A DNA stretch of 34,939 nt from Bacillus zhangzhouensis (GCF_000715205.1 NZ_JOTP01000029.1:1-34939), one strand, 5' to 3'; numbered from the stretch's first letter, positions 1 through 10,179 are shown. Made by a program: numbers and translations. The notes: generated by a model not told the origin, from the letters alone.

Positions 1-34
1 AACCGTACGCTCTAGCCAGCTGAGCTACACCGCC
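1..34 (-). tRNA. elongator tRNA-Met, 5' half (cut by window edge)
   Basis: Read on the minus strand, the first 34 bases give an acceptor 5' arm (GGCGGTG), a D-arm (GCTC...GAGC) and an anticodon 5' stem (TACGG) ending in TT, so the window stops just before the anticodon. The sequence agrees with the Bacillus elongator tRNA-Met I remember. In B. subtilis the same place, after yabR and before spoIIE, holds a Met-Glu tRNA pair. The Met identity is inferred from sequence and context because the anticodon is outside the window. Confidence 0.8.
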
Positions 35-67
35 ATAATGAAAAATGCGCTAAGAAGCACAAGAACT

Positions 68-96
68 ATAATACAAAGGATTCGCTTGTCCGTCAA
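68..96 (-). promoter_or_regulatory. sigma-A promoter of the tRNA cluster
   Basis: On the minus strand the -35 TTGACG (91-96) and -10 TATTAT (68-73) are separated by 17 bases. It lies 34 bases upstream of the tRNA 5' end and downstream of the yabR terminator, so it most likely drives the tRNA genes independently. Confidence 0.75.
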
Positions 97-145
97 TAGA
101 AAGTTTTAAATTAAATGACGAAATCTCAAAAAATGTCGAGCTAAA

Positions 146-180
146 TAAAAAAAGCACCTGCTGAACAGCAAATGCTTTGT
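146..180 (-). terminator. terminator of yabR
   Basis: On the minus strand, AAAGCA and TGCTG arms pair with CAGCA and TGCTTT, with small internal mismatches, followed by a T-rich tract (TTTTTTTATTT). It sits 30 bases after the yabR stop codon. Confidence 0.75.
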
Positions 181-209
181 TGTAAAATTATATAGAAAGC
201 AGCAACAAG

Positions 210-608
210 TTAACCTCTTCTTGCTCCGCGCCCCCCACGTTTTGATTCCGTGTTACGTTTTAAAGATGTTAAGCGGTCTTCGCTATCTTTTAAGAATTTG
301 TTCATTTTTTGCTCAAACGATTCCTTCGGACGGAAATCATTTCTGCTCGGTCTTGATTGTTGTTGTTGAGGACGATCTTTTGCTTTTTTAATGGACAAGC
401 CGATTTTACCGTCTTTTTCAACGTTAATCACTTTCACTTCAACTTGTTCACCGACTTTTAAATGCTCATTAATATCTTTTACATAGTTATCGGCTACCTC
501 ACTGATATGAACGAGACCAGTTGAACCTCCTGGCAACTCCACAAAAGCTCCAAAATTTGTAATGCCCGTAACTTTCCCTTGTAACTTGCTGCCAACTTCA
601 ATCGACAT
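210..608 (-). CDS. yabR: S1 RNA-binding domain protein YabR
   Basis: Small cytosolic protein of 132 residues. Residues 1-72 form one S1/OB-fold RNA-binding domain (GKVTGITNFGAFVELPGG, then GLVHISE). A basic, glutamine-rich tail follows and ends in a run of Arg and Gly. The family resembles general stress protein 13 and the S1 repeats of ribosomal protein S1 and polynucleotide phosphorylase, so RNA or ribosome binding is likely, but no precise role is known to me. The ATG is preceded by GGAGG. The gene has its own promoter at 656-685 and ends in a terminator, so it is probably a single-gene unit between divIC and the tRNA cluster. Confidence 0.9.
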   Translation of the reverse strand: MSIEVGSKLQGKVTGITNFGAFVELPGGSTGLVHISEVADNYVKDINEHLKVGEQVEVKVINVEKDGKIGLSIKKAKDRPQQQQSRPSRNDFRPKESFEQKMNKFLKDSEDRLTSLKRNTESKRGGRGARRG

Positions 609-655
609 AAAAAAAGTGCTCCTCCTTAGACTTATAAAAAAATCTCATTTGTTCA

Positions 656-685
656 ATTATACATAAACTGAATTTTAAGTGTCAA
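656..685 (-). promoter_or_regulatory. sigma-A promoter of yabR
   Basis: Both hexamers match consensus: -35 TTGACA (680-685) and -10 TATAAT (656-661), with an 18-base spacer on the minus strand. The -35 lies just after the divIC stop codon. Confidence 0.8.
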
Positions 686-690
686 CAAGG

Positions 691-1065
691 CTAATCGCTC
701 TTATTGCCCACATCAAAGATTTTTTCGCCTTTTTTGGACATATAATAGTCCCGTCGTGCCAGTTCGAGTACGTATTCCTTGCTTTTGAGCTTCTTGATCT
801 CATCAGAAATATCTTCCTGCTTTGTTTGTAATTGCTTCAATTCTTTTTCGAGCGCAACCTTTTTCTCTTCTTTTTCTTTTAATGCGGAAGATTGCGACCA
901 GAGGGCACTTGTCACCAAAACAGCAAACATGAGCGCAATTACACCAAACACGGTAAGCCTTCTAAGGAGTCCACGGCGTTTGCGTTTTAAGCGCTGAGCT
1001 TGTTGTTCCATTTGTTTTTGGTAATCATTTTGAATTTGTGCGATATTTCTTTTTCTCTTGTTCAA
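691..1065 (-). CDS. divIC: cell division protein DivIC (FtsB-like)
   Basis: Bitopic membrane protein of 124 residues, the Gram-positive counterpart of FtsB. It works with FtsL and DivIB at the division septum. A basic cytoplasmic N-terminus (runs of KRKRR, residues 1-33) leads into one membrane segment (about 36-56). An extracellular coiled coil rich in Lys and Glu (about 58-97) follows, then the conserved ELARRDYYM stretch. The start is TTG, placed 9 bases after GGAGG; no ATG fits. It lies 18 bases after yabQ and no promoter is visible in the gap, so it is probably transcribed from within yabQ or by read-through. Confidence 0.93.
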   Translation of the reverse strand: MNKRKRNIAQIQNDYQKQMEQQAQRLKRKRRGLLRRLTVFGVIALMFAVLVTSALWSQSSALKEKEEKKVALEKELKQLQTKQEDISDEIKKLKSKEYVLELARRDYYMSKKGEKIFDVGNKSD

Positions 1066-1083
1066 GGATGAAGGCCTCCTCTC

Positions 1084-1722
1084 TTACTTTGTCCAAAATT
1101 GTTTCCATTTCGTTTTAATGGTACGAGATAATTTCTTGGTCCCTTGTAAAATTCCTGCTCCTTTTGAGAAAAACAATCTAACGGATGTTCGCCATTTTTC
1201 GGGAATCCGATGAATAATGGTCACATTGAGTAACCAGATGAGCGGATAACAAACAATCGATAGCACCTTCCACACGAGCCGAAACGTAAAACGAACAAGA
1301 CGTAAGAGCAAGTGGAACAAGAACAGTATAACACTTATGACCATTGTGACAATCCAACGGATCGGCTGGAAGACGATCGACATGACCAGCCTTTTAAGGA
1401 TTAGAACGGTCTGATAAATACACATCGTGATAAACTTGAGAATATTGATATACAGCTGTTTCATCAATGCCTGATACATTGAGAAACCTAGGGCAACGGC
1501 CAGAAAGATATAAAGCCTGAATTCTCCCTCATTTGTTAACAGCAGCACATAAAAGAATAAGAGACCTTGCACCATCCAAAAAAGGACATCGTGTATGACC
1601 AGAAGCCATTTTGCTGTTTTCTCACGGTTCACAAACAGCTTGTACGTATCAAGCGATGCGCCCAGCCAGATGCCCATCGCTGCCATCGAAAGCATCGTAT
1701 AAAACTGGACTGTCAGCGTCAT
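1084..1722 (-). CDS. yabQ: spore cortex membrane protein YabQ
   Basis: Hydrophobic protein of 212 residues with several membrane segments in the first two thirds (about 5-25, 38-62, 68-88, 120-142) and a basic soluble tail ending KTKWKQFWTK. In B. subtilis YabQ is made in the mother cell under sigma-E, localises to the forespore membranes and is needed for cortex formation; its biochemical role is unknown. Its ATG overlaps the yabP stop as ATGA, so the two are translationally coupled. The sigma-E promoter upstream of yabP fits the same role here. Confidence 0.88.
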   Translation of the reverse strand: MTLTVQFYTMLSMAAMGIWLGASLDTYKLFVNREKTAKWLLVIHDVLFWMVQGLLFFYVLLLTNEGEFRLYIFLAVALGFSMYQALMKQLYINILKFITMCIYQTVLILKRLVMSIVFQPIRWIVTMVISVILFLFHLLLRLVRFTFRLVWKVLSIVCYPLIWLLNVTIIHRIPEKWRTSVRLFFSKGAGILQGTKKLSRTIKTKWKQFWTK

Positions 1723-2027
1723 TTAAACAGCTTGCTAAAAAATCCTTTAGCTTTCTCCCCGTGCTGCTCATCTACATAGATTAAGTCAAAGACACGCCCT
1801 TTGATGGACACAACGCCTTTTTCTACATCTAAGTTTTTCATTTGCAGATTTTCTCCTCGGATAGCGAGAATTCCCATGACCGTCTCAAGCAGAAATTCTT
1901 CATTATCAAAGCTTTCCACCTGTTTAACGCCGGTAATATCTAAATGCTTTCTGCTTCGCATTGTGACATTGTGCTCCGCTTCTGATGACAGCTTCGTGCC
2001 TTGAGGTTGATTATAATATTGATTCAT
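1719..2027 (-). CDS. yabP: sporulation protein YabP
   Basis: Protein of 102 residues from the YabP/YqfC family of mother-cell sporulation proteins. The N-terminal 25 residues are variable and polar. The core (about 28-95) carries the family pattern of short beta strands: LDITGVKQVESFDNEEFLLET, followed by MGILAIRGENLQMKNLDVEKG. No signal peptide or membrane segment is seen. The ATG is preceded by GGGGGA. It heads a two-gene unit with yabQ (4-base overlap) and has a sigma-E-type promoter 40 bases upstream. The molecular function is not established. Confidence 0.88.
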   Translation of the reverse strand: MNQYYNQPQGTKLSSEAEHNVTMRSRKHLDITGVKQVESFDNEEFLLETVMGILAIRGENLQMKNLDVEKGVVSIKGRVFDLIYVDEQHGEKAKGFFSKLFK

Positions 2028-2066
2028 TTATACATCCCCCATATCTCATACTTGCATTGTTACTGC

Positions 2067-2095
2067 ATTGTATGTGATAGGAAGGTCATTTAGAA
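2067..2095 (-). promoter_or_regulatory. sigma-E promoter of yabPQ
   Basis: The -10 element CATACAAT (2067-2074) matches the sigma-E consensus exactly. A weak -35 TTCTAAA (2089-2095) lies 14 bases upstream. The yabP-yabQ pair is sigma-E dependent in B. subtilis, which supports the call. Confidence 0.7.
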
Positions 2096-2101
2096 CAAGC
2101 C

Positions 2102-2362
2102 CTATTCTGCTGTTTTTTCTTCTTTTAGCACGGTATACATTCCAGCCGCTTCTTCTTTTTTCGTCGTGTCCTTTAACTCGTTGACTTGAACAGTCACAAG
2201 TTTTTGACCAAAGCGGATTTGAAGCTCGTCTCCTTCTTTCACGTCAGAGCTTGCTTTCGCCTGCGTTCCATTAATGGAAATTCTGCCTTGATCGGCTACT
2301 TCTTTTGCCAATGTTCTTCTTTTAATTAAACGAGAAACTTTTAAGAATTTATCTAGTCTCAT
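2102..2362 (-). CDS. rqcP: ribosome quality control factor RqcP (S4 domain)
   Basis: Protein of 86 residues formed almost entirely by one S4 RNA-binding domain: [21 protein letters not shown] at the N-terminus, then [20 protein letters not shown]. In B. subtilis RqcP (YabO) binds stalled 50S subunits with RqcH and helps poly-alanine tailing of blocked nascent chains. It is the Hsp15 counterpart. The ATG overlaps the yabN stop as ATGA, so the two genes are translationally coupled. The acidic C-terminal 20 residues are typical of the family. Confidence 0.92.
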   Translation of the reverse strand: MRLDKFLKVSRLIKRRTLAKEVADQGRISINGTQAKASSDVKEGDELQIRFGQKLVTVQVNELKDTTKKEEAAGMYTVLKEEKTAE

Positions 2363-3843
2363 ATGTCTTCACCTCTTTCTATGCGTTTGGCATCGTTCCA
2401 CAGATCGTCCATTTCCTCTAGCGTCAGATCCTCTAGTGAACGTCCCATGTCCTTAGCTTTTTGTTCGATATGCTGAAAGCGCCGCATGAATTTTGTGTTT
2501 GCGGAAGAGAGGGCCGTTTCAGGCTCCAGTTGATAGAACCTGCCAATATTGACAAGAACAAATAAAAGATCCCCAAATTCATCTTTCATTTGCTTCGTTG
2601 CACCTTCGTCTGTCTTCTCTGCCACTTCAACGAGGAATTCCTGCTTTTCTTCTTCGTATTTATTCCAAATATCTTCTACTTCTGTCCAATCGAAGCCAAC
2701 CTTAGCGGCTTTCTTTTGGAGCTTATATGCCTTTGTTAAAGCTGGAAGTGTCGCCGGGATGGATTGCAAAATAGATGCTGACCGCTCCGGCTTCTCCTGC
2801 TGCTTGATTTTTTCCCAGTTGGTTACCACGTCTGATGCCTCAGAGACATTCGTATCACCAAACACATGTGGATGTCGTCGAATCATTTTTTCTGTGACAT
2901 GCTGGATGACATCATCAATTGAGAAATAGCCATCATCTTCACCAATTTGAGCGTGAAGTAAAACCTGCAGCAGCACATCTCCGAGCTCTTCCACCATATG
3001 ATCTGGGTCGTCTTCATCTATAGCTTCAAGCAGTTCATAGCACTCTTCAATTAAGTACGGTTTGAGCGACTCATTGGTTTGTTTTTGATCCCACGGACAG
3101 CCGCCTGGACCTCTTAATGTACGAATGACATCACGGAAAGTGTCAAATTGTTGATAGAGTAGCTTTTCATCTTGAATTGGAGGTACATAAACACTCGTTA
3201 AGTTATTTATCGACACATCTCGATCAAGTTCAAATAAAGGAACAGCAGTAATCTGTTCCTGACTGCTCCCAGCCGCAGTCACAATATAAACTTTATAGTC
3301 GTCAGGCAGTTTCTCCATCAGCGTAAGCTTCACATTCGAAGCTGTCATCTGATCATACACCTGACAAATCAAAACATGCTGGGTTAATTTCAGATCATCC
3401 GCTCTCATATCCCCTGCATCAACGAATTGTAACCCTTCAATCGGGTCAATCTGCAAGGAATTAAAGGTCGCATCTAGAAAGCTTTGTCCACCAGCAACGT
3501 ACACTTCAATCCCGCGTGCTTTCTGCTGAGCCACAAGCAGTTGTACGGTCTTTTCTGCGACAAATGGATGACCTGGTACTGCGTACACAATATCCTTTTC
3601 GGCAGCCTCCGCAAATAGAATTTCCGTGATTTCTTGATACACCGAATCAAACTGATCGTGCTTTTCATAAATCTCATCAAAAAAGGTCAGAGATGGGATC
3701 TCCTGCATCAATTCTGCGGTAAGTGGATGATCCTGCGTTCTCATAAATACTTCTTTCGCCTGCTTCAGTTGCTTATATACACCGAGCGTCAGCTGATCCA
3801 TGTCGCCTGCCCCGAGACCAACGACTGTAATCTTACCTGCCAT
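2359..3843 (-). CDS. yabN: YabN: methylase-like domain fused to MazG pyrophosphatase
   Basis: Fusion of 494 residues. The N-terminal half (about 1-220) is a tetrapyrrole-methylase-like domain ([15 protein letters not shown], then AVPGHPF near residue 90). The C-terminal half holds tandem MazG domains: [10 protein letters not shown] near 247 with [10 protein letters not shown] and EELGDVLLQ metal-binding stretches, and a second copy near 395-440 ([22 protein letters not shown]). MazG proteins hydrolyse nucleoside triphosphates to monophosphates and are thought to clear aberrant nucleotides; the role of the methylase half is unknown. The ATG follows GAGAGGG. The start overlaps the end of yabM by 11 bases and the stop overlaps rqcP by 4. 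Confidence 0.92.
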   Translation of the reverse strand: MAGKITVVGLGAGDMDQLTLGVYKQLKQAKEVFMRTQDHPLTAELMQEIPSLTFFDEIYEKHDQFDSVYQEITEILFAEAAEKDIVYAVPGHPFVAEKTVQLLVAQQKARGIEVYVAGGQSFLDATFNSLQIDPIEGLQFVDAGDMRADDLKLTQHVLICQVYDQMTASNVKLTLMEKLPDDYKVYIVTAAGSSQEQITAVPLFELDRDVSINNLTSVYVPPIQDEKLLYQQFDTFRDVIRTLRGPGGCPWDQKQTNESLKPYLIEECYELLEAIDEDDPDHMVEELGDVLLQVLLHAQIGEDDGYFSIDDVIQHVTEKMIRRHPHVFGDTNVSEASDVVTNWEKIKQQEKPERSASILQSIPATLPALTKAYKLQKKAAKVGFDWTEVEDIWNKYEEEKQEFLVEVAEKTDEGATKQMKDEFGDLLFVLVNIGRFYQLEPETALSSANTKFMRRFQHIEQKAKDMGRSLEDLTLEEMDDLWNDAKRIERGEDI

Positions 3844-5437
3844 TTTGATTCCCTCTCATCTGTTTAAAATATAAAATCTTTTCACCTAATGGAATGAGTC
3901 TCCATTCCTCGTCCGTAAATACTTCTAGCTTAAGAATACTATATAAAAAGGCGAAACCACCAATAAAAACTGACGTCAAGCTCTCTAAAACGGAAAACGG
4001 ACGTTTTTCAATGGGAATGACCCAAGAAAACAAAGTTTGATACCCTATTAAGACGATGGCCATGAGAGCCGCTGATAAAAGAATTTTCAGTGGGAACAGC
4101 TCTCTCATTAAAATCCATCCTTTACGCTTCAAGTAAACCGCATTGAGCAAGGCTGCGGCGAGAAAACCACATACGGTTGACCATGCGGCACCGTGGATGC
4201 CAAATAAGGGCACAAGCGCAAGCGTCAGCACCCATTTCACGAGCACACTGAGGATCACCACAACAGCCGGATACACGGTATGCCCAAGCCCCTGAAGTAA
4301 AGCAGTTTGCGTAATCGCAATCGACGTAATTGCGATGGATATACAGAATATTTGCAGCGCATCTGTGCCTAGGTCATTACGAAAAAGCATTGTATTCACT
4401 GACGATAGAATACAAATCAGCCCGACCGCTGCACCAATCCCTAGCACCGACGTTGTCTTCAACGATGTACGGACTTTTTGCCGAATCGCTTTGTGGTGCC
4501 CTTTCCTCATGGCTGAAGATAAAAACGGAACAAGAGAGGTTCCGATACTAATTGCAAACACCGTCCCTAGCTGTAAGAAAGGCTGTCCTCTGTCATACAC
4601 GCCTTTTGCCGCCTTTGCTGCCGCTTCACTCAAACCCTCGCTGCGGAGCAAAGCATACAAGTGAAAGGCATCAATCATTTGCATCCATAAAATAAGCAAT
4701 CCACTCACGCAAATCGTCAATGTATATAGAACTAAACTTTTCAAAACATCTTTTTTCCGCAGTGTCGCCTGGTGTAACGTACTGCTTAATGGCGACTGCC
4801 TTCGATTAGTCAGCCAAAGAAAAAGAAGCAGTATGAGTGAGGCCGCACTTCCGGCTATAGAGGAGAACACTGCACCAGCTCCTGTTTCATAAAGCGAATA
4901 GCCATGCCTCACGAAATAGAAGGATAAAACTAGCAGAACGCCTACCCTGATGAGCTGCTCAACCAACTGAGATATAGCGGTTGGAAGCATCATGCCGTCA
5001 CTCTGAAAAACACCCCTCAGCATAACGGTGAGCGGAAGAAATAAAAAAACAAATGCACTCATCTGAATGAGCAAGATTAAATGGCTGTCCGCCATGAGAT
5101 TCGCTATTCTGCCTGCTCCTATGTATAGACAAAGAAATAAGACCAAGCTCAGGAAAGTGATATACACTAGCGATACCCTTGTAATGATTCGCCGATTCTC
5201 TGCCCCATGCTCACTCAGGAGCTTGGACACCATGACAGGAAAACCTGTTGTTCCGAGCATGATGGCAATGCCCAGGAAGGGATAAACCTGCTGATAAATA
5301 TAAAAACCTGTGTCTCCTACGATGTTTTGAAAAGGGACACGATAAACGGCACTTAGCACCTTTGATAGCAAGCCTGCGATGGTCAAAATCACTGCACCTT
5401 GGAAAAGCCAATGCGGCTGATTCACAGCATTTTTCAT
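3833..5437 (-). CDS. yabM: polysaccharide flippase family protein YabM (SpoVB/MurJ-like)
   Basis: Membrane protein of 534 residues with about 14 predicted transmembrane segments, in the MOP superfamily (polysaccharide transport, SpoVB/YtgP group). The N-terminus has the family signature GLLSKVLSAVYRVPFQNIVG, then GFYIYQQVYPFLGIAIM. Relatives flip lipid-linked cell wall precursors; the substrate of YabM itself is not settled. I place the start at the ATG at 5435-5437, which follows AAAGGAG by 6 bases; the longer frame from a TTG would put that Shine-Dalgarno inside the coding region. The 3' end overlaps the yabN start. Confidence 0.9.
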   Translation of the reverse strand: MKNAVNQPHWLFQGAVILTIAGLLSKVLSAVYRVPFQNIVGDTGFYIYQQVYPFLGIAIMLGTTGFPVMVSKLLSEHGAENRRIITRVSLVYITFLSLVLFLCLYIGAGRIANLMADSHLILLIQMSAFVFLFLPLTVMLRGVFQSDGMMLPTAISQLVEQLIRVGVLLVLSFYFVRHGYSLYETGAGAVFSSIAGSAASLILLLFLWLTNRRQSPLSSTLHQATLRKKDVLKSLVLYTLTICVSGLLILWMQMIDAFHLYALLRSEGLSEAAAKAAKGVYDRGQPFLQLGTVFAISIGTSLVPFLSSAMRKGHHKAIRQKVRTSLKTTSVLGIGAAVGLICILSSVNTMLFRNDLGTDALQIFCISIAITSIAITQTALLQGLGHTVYPAVVVILSVLVKWVLTLALVPLFGIHGAAWSTVCGFLAAALLNAVYLKRKGWILMRELFPLKILLSAALMAIVLIGYQTLFSWVIPIEKRPFSVLESLTSVFIGGFAFLYSILKLEVFTDEEWRLIPLGEKILYFKQMRGNQNGR

Positions 5438-5489
5438 GGATGACTCCTTTATGTTCAATCAAAAAATAGATCTACATTTAAACGCACTC

Positions 5490-5498
5490 ATTATATCA
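5490..5498 (-). promoter_or_regulatory. possible extended -10 promoter of yabM
   Basis: The minus strand reads TGATATAAT, a perfect extended -10 with no recognisable -35. It lies about 55 bases upstream of the yabM start and downstream of the spoVT terminator, so some promoter is expected here. Confidence 0.45.
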
Positions 5499-5564
5499 TA
5501 CGTTACTGAAAACCGTTTCTTTCTAAGGAGTAGACGACACATTACCCGTTTTGTTTCATCCCAT

Positions 5565-5601
5565 ATAAAAAACGCCGATAAAATCAAATGATTTCATCGG
5601 C
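5565..5601 (-). terminator. terminator of spoVT
   Basis: On the minus strand GCCGAT-AAATCA pairs with the facing arm ATTT-ATCGGC around a short loop and is followed by GTTTTTTATA. It lies 40 bases after the spoVT stop. Confidence 0.8.
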
Positions 5602-5640
5602 ATTCTTTCGTTTTATCAAAATGATATAGAATTATTAGAC

Positions 5641-6177
5641 CTAATGTTCCATTTGACGGGCTAAGAAGCCAGCTGCCGTTTCTGCCGCTTTATGCTCCAC
5701 TTCTCCCATTGAACGCTCTTTAGAAAATAAAACCACGGCGCCAATTGGATCTCCGTTTGCAACAATAGGTGCAATGGTATAAGCAGATACGTCATCATCT
5801 ATACCATCGACAAGTTGAATTTCTTTCTTGCTTTCCTCTAACACAGAATTACGCTGATCCATTGTTCGTTCAAGTAAATCACTGATGGATTTATTTAAAT
5901 ACTCTTTTTTCGAACTGCCGGATACAGCAATATACGTATCACGATCACAAATCAGGATGGAATGACCCAAACTATCGAATAATGCATCAGCATATTCCCT
6001 TGCAAAGTCTCCTAGCTCACTAATCGGTGAATACTTCTTCAAAATCACTTCTCCATCGCGATCGACAAAAATCTCAAGCGGATCTCCTTCCCGGATGCGC
6101 AATGTTCTGCGAATCTCCTTCGGAATAACCACTCTACCTAGATCATCGATACGGCGTACAATTCCAGTTGCTTTCAT
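5641..6177 (-). CDS. spoVT: stage V sporulation regulator SpoVT
   Basis: Transcription factor of 178 residues. Residues 1-52 form an AbrB-type swapped-hairpin DNA-binding domain (MKATGIVRRIDDLGRVVIPK, then RRTLRIREGDPLEIF) and residues 56-178 a GAF-like domain. In B. subtilis it tunes sigma-G-dependent genes in the forespore and acts on spore coat and germination traits. The ATG follows a GAGAGG motif at a rather long spacing. A forespore-type promoter lies upstream and a terminator downstream, so it is a single-gene unit. AbrB itself is encoded in the same window and shares the N-terminal fold. Confidence 0.95.
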   Translation of the reverse strand: MKATGIVRRIDDLGRVVIPKEIRRTLRIREGDPLEIFVDRDGEVILKKYSPISELGDFAREYADALFDSLGHSILICDRDTYIAVSGSSKKEYLNKSISDLLERTMDQRNSVLEESKKEIQLVDGIDDDVSAYTIAPIVANGDPIGAVVLFSKERSMGEVEHKAAETAAGFLARQMEH

Positions 6178-6268
6178 TCACTGCTGCCTCTCTTTCGTTT
6201 GATGATGTGTTGGGTGAATGAAACAAAAGCGTCCACTTTATGCAACATTCACCACTTGACCCTGAGTT

Positions 6269-6298
6269 TAGTATCCGTCACATCAAACGTAATATACA
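6269..6298 (-). promoter_or_regulatory. sigma-G promoter of spoVT
   Basis: On the minus strand TGTATA (6293-6298), 17 bases, then GATACTA (6269-6275). This fits the sigma-G consensus TGAATA-17/18-CATACTA, and spoVT is a known sigma-G gene. Confidence 0.7.
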
Positions 6299-6316
6299 CG
6301 AGAGACAAACAAAATT

Positions 6317-9300
6317 TTATGAAGATGGAATGGTTTCTTTTTTCACACTTTGAAGGCCTCGAAGCATGCTAAGAACGACCTCCAGCCATTCCCCGGTTTT
6401 CTTGCCTTTCGTTTGGACAGAAATAATCAGCTTGCTGCCTTCCATTCCTAAACCAATGTCACGTCCATATTTGCTGCCGAGCTCAAATAATTTTTGACCG
6501 TCGATTTCACTGCTTGCTTTCTCATCCAGGGTAAGTCTGACAATGCCTTTCTCCATCTTGATCAGCTCGACACGTTCCTGCACAGCGTACACCTTCATCG
6601 TCGCAATCGTGAACAAATCAGCCACTTCTTGCGGATATTCACCGAATCGGTCAATCATTTCATCCTGAAGCTCTTTTCGCTCTTCAATTGATCCAATGGC
6701 TCTAAACTGTTTATACATCTCGATCTTTTGCTTGCCATCAGAAATATATGTGTCAGGAATGTAAGCATCAATTTGCAGATCGATTTCCGGCTCAAATTTT
6801 TCTTGAGCTGTCGTGTCGCCTCTTCTTTCTTCAATCGCTTCTTTCAGCATTTGAGAATACAGGTCGAATCCAACAGAATCAATGAATCCATGCTGCTGTG
6901 CACCAAGTAAGTTTCCTGCTCCTCGAATCGTTAAATCACGCATCGCAATTTTAAAACCTGATCCGAGCTCTGTAAACTCTTTAATGGCCTGAAGTCTTTT
7001 TTCCGCTACTTCAGACAGAACTTTGTCTTTTCGATAAGTGAAATAAGCATAGGCAACACGATTCGATCGCCCGACTCGTCCTCTTAACTGATACAGCTGA
7101 GAAAGCCCCATTTTATCAGCATCGTGTACAATGAGCGTATTCACATTTGGAATATCGACGCCCGTTTCAATAATGGTTGTACTGACCAATACATCTGATT
7201 CGCCTTCAAGGAAATTGATCATAACCGATTCTAACTCGTTCTCACTCATTTTCCCATGTGCATAACTGACTTTCGCGTCTGGGACAAGCATCGAGATTTC
7301 ATCTGCTTTCCGTTCAATATCCTCAACACGGTTGTAAAGGAAGTACACTTGGCCGCCTCGAGCTAGTTCTCGCTCGATCGCTTCTCTGACTAAAGCGCCA
7401 TTGTACTCGACAACATAGGTTTGAACAGGGAAACGGTTTTCAGGCGGTGTTTCAATAACGGATAAGTCTCGTACACCAAGCATTGACATATGAAGCGTAC
7501 GTGGGATTGGCGTTGCCGTTAATGTCAGTACATCAATATTGGCTTTCATCTGCTTAATTTTCTCTTTATGCGTGACGCCAAAACGCTGTTCCTCGTCAAT
7601 GATCAACAGTCCTAAATCCTTGTAGACAATGTCTTTTGAAAGAAGTCGGTGTGTCCCGATGACCATATCAATGGTTCCGTTCTTCAGCCCTTTTAACGTT
7701 TCTGTTGTTTCTTTTCGCGTACGGAAACGGCTAAGCTGAGCGATTTTGACAGGGTAGTCTTGGAATCGGTCCATAATCGTGTCAAAATGCTGCTGTGCTA
7801 AGATCGTTGTCGGTACAAGCAGTGCAACCTGCTTCCCGTCAGCAATAGCTTTGAAGGCCGCACGAATGGCCACCTCTGTTTTTCCATATCCCACATCTCC
7901 ACAAAGTAGACGATCCATCGGACGTTCCCGCTCCATGTCTTGTTTGATTTCGTGAATAGAACGAATTTGGTCGTCTGTTTCCTGATAAGGGAAGGCAGAT
8001 TCAAACTGGCGCTGCATCTCATGATCCGGCGAGAAAGCATACCCTTTGCTTGCCTCACGTTCTGCATAAAGCTTAATGAGATCATCTGCTATGTCCTGAA
8101 CAGAAGTTTCTACTTTTTTCTTCACGCGTTTCCAGTCACTGCCGCCTAGTTTGTACAGCTTTGGTTCTTTTCCTTCTGACCCTACGTATTTCTGTACCTG
8201 ATCAATTTGTTCAACCGGTACATAAAGCTTGTCGCTTCCTTGATAATGAATATTTAAATAATCTTTATGAATGCCGCCAATCTCAAGCGTTTCGATTCCT
8301 AAATACTTACCGATCCCGTGGTTAATGTGCACCACATAATCGCCGACTTGAAGCTCTGAATAGCTCTTAATTCGCTCTGCGTTGGTTAGCTTTTGCTTAC
8401 GTGCCTGCTTCTTCACACGTTTCTTGAAGAGCTCACCTTCTGTGATCAATGCAATTTTTGATAATGGCAGTTCAAAGCCTGTTTGCAGCTCACCTTGTAA
8501 AATATACACTTGCCCGCTTACAAGCTCAGCGTCTGGTTTGGCAAGAGCGGCTTCAATGTCATAATCATGTAAGACAGATGACAGCTTCTCTGTTCGCTCT
8601 TCATCCGCACCTAAAAAGACAACCGTGTAATGTTGTTTTTTGTAGCGTTCAATTTCACTCGCAAGTACATTCATCTGCCCATGGAAATTCTGCATTTGCT
8701 TACTAGATACATTGACGATATTTTGCGGATTTGTCTGCTGGACATGTCTCAAGAACAAAGAATAGTACAGAATGGATCTCGATTGCTGATTGATTAGCTC
8801 TTGGAACGGGAAAGAAAGAGACAAATCATGAAGAATGTTGCCTTCTTCAAGCAGACTAATCGTCCAATCAGCTTCTTCCTTTTCAAGCTGCTCTTCCATC
8901 TCCTGAATTCTGCTAATTTCATCTAGAATGATAATCGTATCCTGCGATGTGTAATCTAGCAAACTAGCAGGCTTTTCATAGAAATAGGACAGGTACTTCG
9001 TCATTTCCTGTGTCACGATGCCTTCTAGCAGCTTCTCACGATCAGCAGAAATATTCTGATGCAGCAGCTCTTTTTGCTGGTCAGAGTTGAATTTCTTTAA
9101 GCTTTTTGCAAGTCCTTGATCAAGCTGTTCAATCGCTCTCACTCGTTCAGGGCCTCTCACAATCAGCTCTTTTGCCGGACCGATCTTAATCTCTTGAAGC
9201 GTTTCTAGTGAACGCTGTGTATCAGAGTGGAAGGTCCGAATTGAGTCCACTTCTGTATCAAACAGTTCGATACGGATCGGATGATCTTCCGTTAACACAT

Positions 9301-9850
9301 AAATGTCGATGATCCCTCCGCGCACACTAAAATCTCCGGGCGCAGCAACCATAGACGTCCGGTCATAACCGATTTGCACGAGTTGTTTTGAAAACGCCTC
9401 CAAATCAATTTCTTCACCAACCTTTAAATGGACCTGACTCTCCTTCCAGAGCTCGACTGGCGGAAGCATTCTGCGCACCGCAGCTGCCGGGGTTACGATA
9501 ATGGGGTTTTCTCCATTCGCAAGTCGATTCAGAACATCTAGACGCTGTGCTCTAAGCTCAGGGCTGGCAACTGCGATCTCTGATGCAATGAGTTCATTTA
9601 CAGGATAAAGAAGGACCGAGCGATTCGAGATCACACTTGCTAGATCATCTGTTACCTTCTGCGCTTGATACAAATTATGGGTCACAATAAACATTGGCCG
9701 TTTTAACTCGTCTGATATAGCGGCTGTAAATAAAGATCTGACGGAGCCTGATAGTCCGGCGAGCAGCTGTTCTTTTAACCCTTCTTTTAGTCCGTTAAAA
9801 ATTGACTGAAAATCATCACTTTGTTTGATAAATGACTGTATGTTTTTCAT
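6317..9850 (-). CDS. mfd: transcription-repair coupling factor Mfd
   Basis: Full-length Mfd of 1177 residues. It is an ATP-driven translocase that pushes RNA polymerase stalled at DNA lesions off the template and recruits UvrA. In order it shows a UvrB-homology module at the N-terminus, the RNA polymerase-interaction domain starting near residue 490 ([20 protein letters not shown]), superfamily 2 helicase motifs with Walker A near 650 ([11 protein letters not shown]) and a DEEQ box near 752, the TRG motif region ([14 protein letters not shown]) and a C-terminal autoinhibitory domain. The ATG follows GGAGGAG. No promoter is obvious in the short gap after the fin terminator, so transcription may come from fin read-through. 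Confidence 0.97.
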   Translation of the reverse strand: MKNIQSFIKQSDDFQSIFNGLKEGLKEQLLAGLSGSVRSLFTAAISDELKRPMFIVTHNLYQAQKVTDDLASVISNRSVLLYPVNELIASEIAVASPELRAQRLDVLNRLANGENPIIVTPAAAVRRMLPPVELWKESQVHLKVGEEIDLEAFSKQLVQIGYDRTSMVAAPGDFSVRGGIIDIYVLTEDHPIRIELFDTEVDSIRTFHSDTQRSLETLQEIKIGPAKELIVRGPERVRAIEQLDQGLAKSLKKFNSDQQKELLHQNISADREKLLEGIVTQEMTKYLSYFYEKPASLLDYTSQDTIIILDEISRIQEMEEQLEKEEADWTISLLEEGNILHDLSLSFPFQELINQQSRSILYYSLFLRHVQQTNPQNIVNVSSKQMQNFHGQMNVLASEIERYKKQHYTVVFLGADEERTEKLSSVLHDYDIEAALAKPDAELVSGQVYILQGELQTGFELPLSKIALITEGELFKKRVKKQARKQKLTNAERIKSYSELQVGDYVVHINHGIGKYLGIETLEIGGIHKDYLNIHYQGSDKLYVPVEQIDQVQKYVGSEGKEPKLYKLGGSDWKRVKKKVETSVQDIADDLIKLYAEREASKGYAFSPDHEMQRQFESAFPYQETDDQIRSIHEIKQDMERERPMDRLLCGDVGYGKTEVAIRAAFKAIADGKQVALLVPTTILAQQHFDTIMDRFQDYPVKIAQLSRFRTRKETTETLKGLKNGTIDMVIGTHRLLSKDIVYKDLGLLIIDEEQRFGVTHKEKIKQMKANIDVLTLTATPIPRTLHMSMLGVRDLSVIETPPENRFPVQTYVVEYNGALVREAIERELARGGQVYFLYNRVEDIERKADEISMLVPDAKVSYAHGKMSENELESVMINFLEGESDVLVSTTIIETGVDIPNVNTLIVHDADKMGLSQLYQLRGRVGRSNRVAYAYFTYRKDKVLSEVAEKRLQAIKEFTELGSGFKIAMRDLTIRGAGNLLGAQQHGFIDSVGFDLYSQMLKEAIEERRGDTTAQEKFEPEIDLQIDAYIPDTYISDGKQKIEMYKQFRAIGSIEERKELQDEMIDRFGEYPQEVADLFTIATMKVYAVQERVELIKMEKGIVRLTLDEKASSEIDGQKLFELGSKYGRDIGLGMEGSKLIISVQTKGKKTGEWLEVVLSMLRGLQSVKKETIPSS

Positions 9851-9881
9851 TTGGCTCCTCCTCCCTGCTTGTTTAAAACAG

Positions 9882-9917
9882 AAAAACGCTTTGGTCTAAT
9901 ATCTACACCAAAGCTTT
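9882..9917 (-). terminator. terminator after fin
   Basis: On the minus strand AAGCTTTGGT and ACCAAAGC pair around a 10-base loop and are followed by GTTTTTC. The hairpin abuts the fin stop codon and precedes mfd by about 30 bases. Confidence 0.65.
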
Positions 9918-10148
9918 TTATTGAATAAAAGTATGATACTGATGGTAATCAGGATTTCTTTCGAGCGCCTCTTGGCAATCCTCACAAATGGTTTGTACAT
10001 GTAAATCACCATTTTCCCTATAAGAAATCATATCGTTTCTTTCTTCATTTGTTAAGTGATGAAATCCAAGTGCTTCACTTTGAACAGCGGATTCATCTAA
10101 ACTGCCAACCTTTACACCACAGTGCCGGCAGTAATAATGCAAAGCCAT
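9918..10148 (-). CDS. fin: anti-sigma-F factor Fin
   Basis: Protein of 76 residues. In B. subtilis Fin (YabK) binds RNA polymerase and blocks sigma-F late in forespore development, which favours the switch to sigma-G. Two CxxC pairs (Cys7/Cys10 and Cys55/Cys58) suggest a zinc ribbon, and the C-terminal stretch [13 protein letters not shown] is conserved. I use the ATG at 10146-10148, which follows GGGAGGA by 6 bases and gives the family N-terminus [11 protein letters not shown]; an upstream in-frame ATG lies inside the leader with no Shine-Dalgarno. It lies just downstream of pth and is driven by a forespore promoter. Confidence 0.92.
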   Translation of the reverse strand: MALHYYCRHCGVKVGSLDESAVQSEALGFHHLTNEERNDMISYRENGDLHVQTICEDCQEALERNPDYHQYHTFIQ

Positions 10149-10179
10149 ACGTGATCCTCCCATGCTGAGATTTTATGAT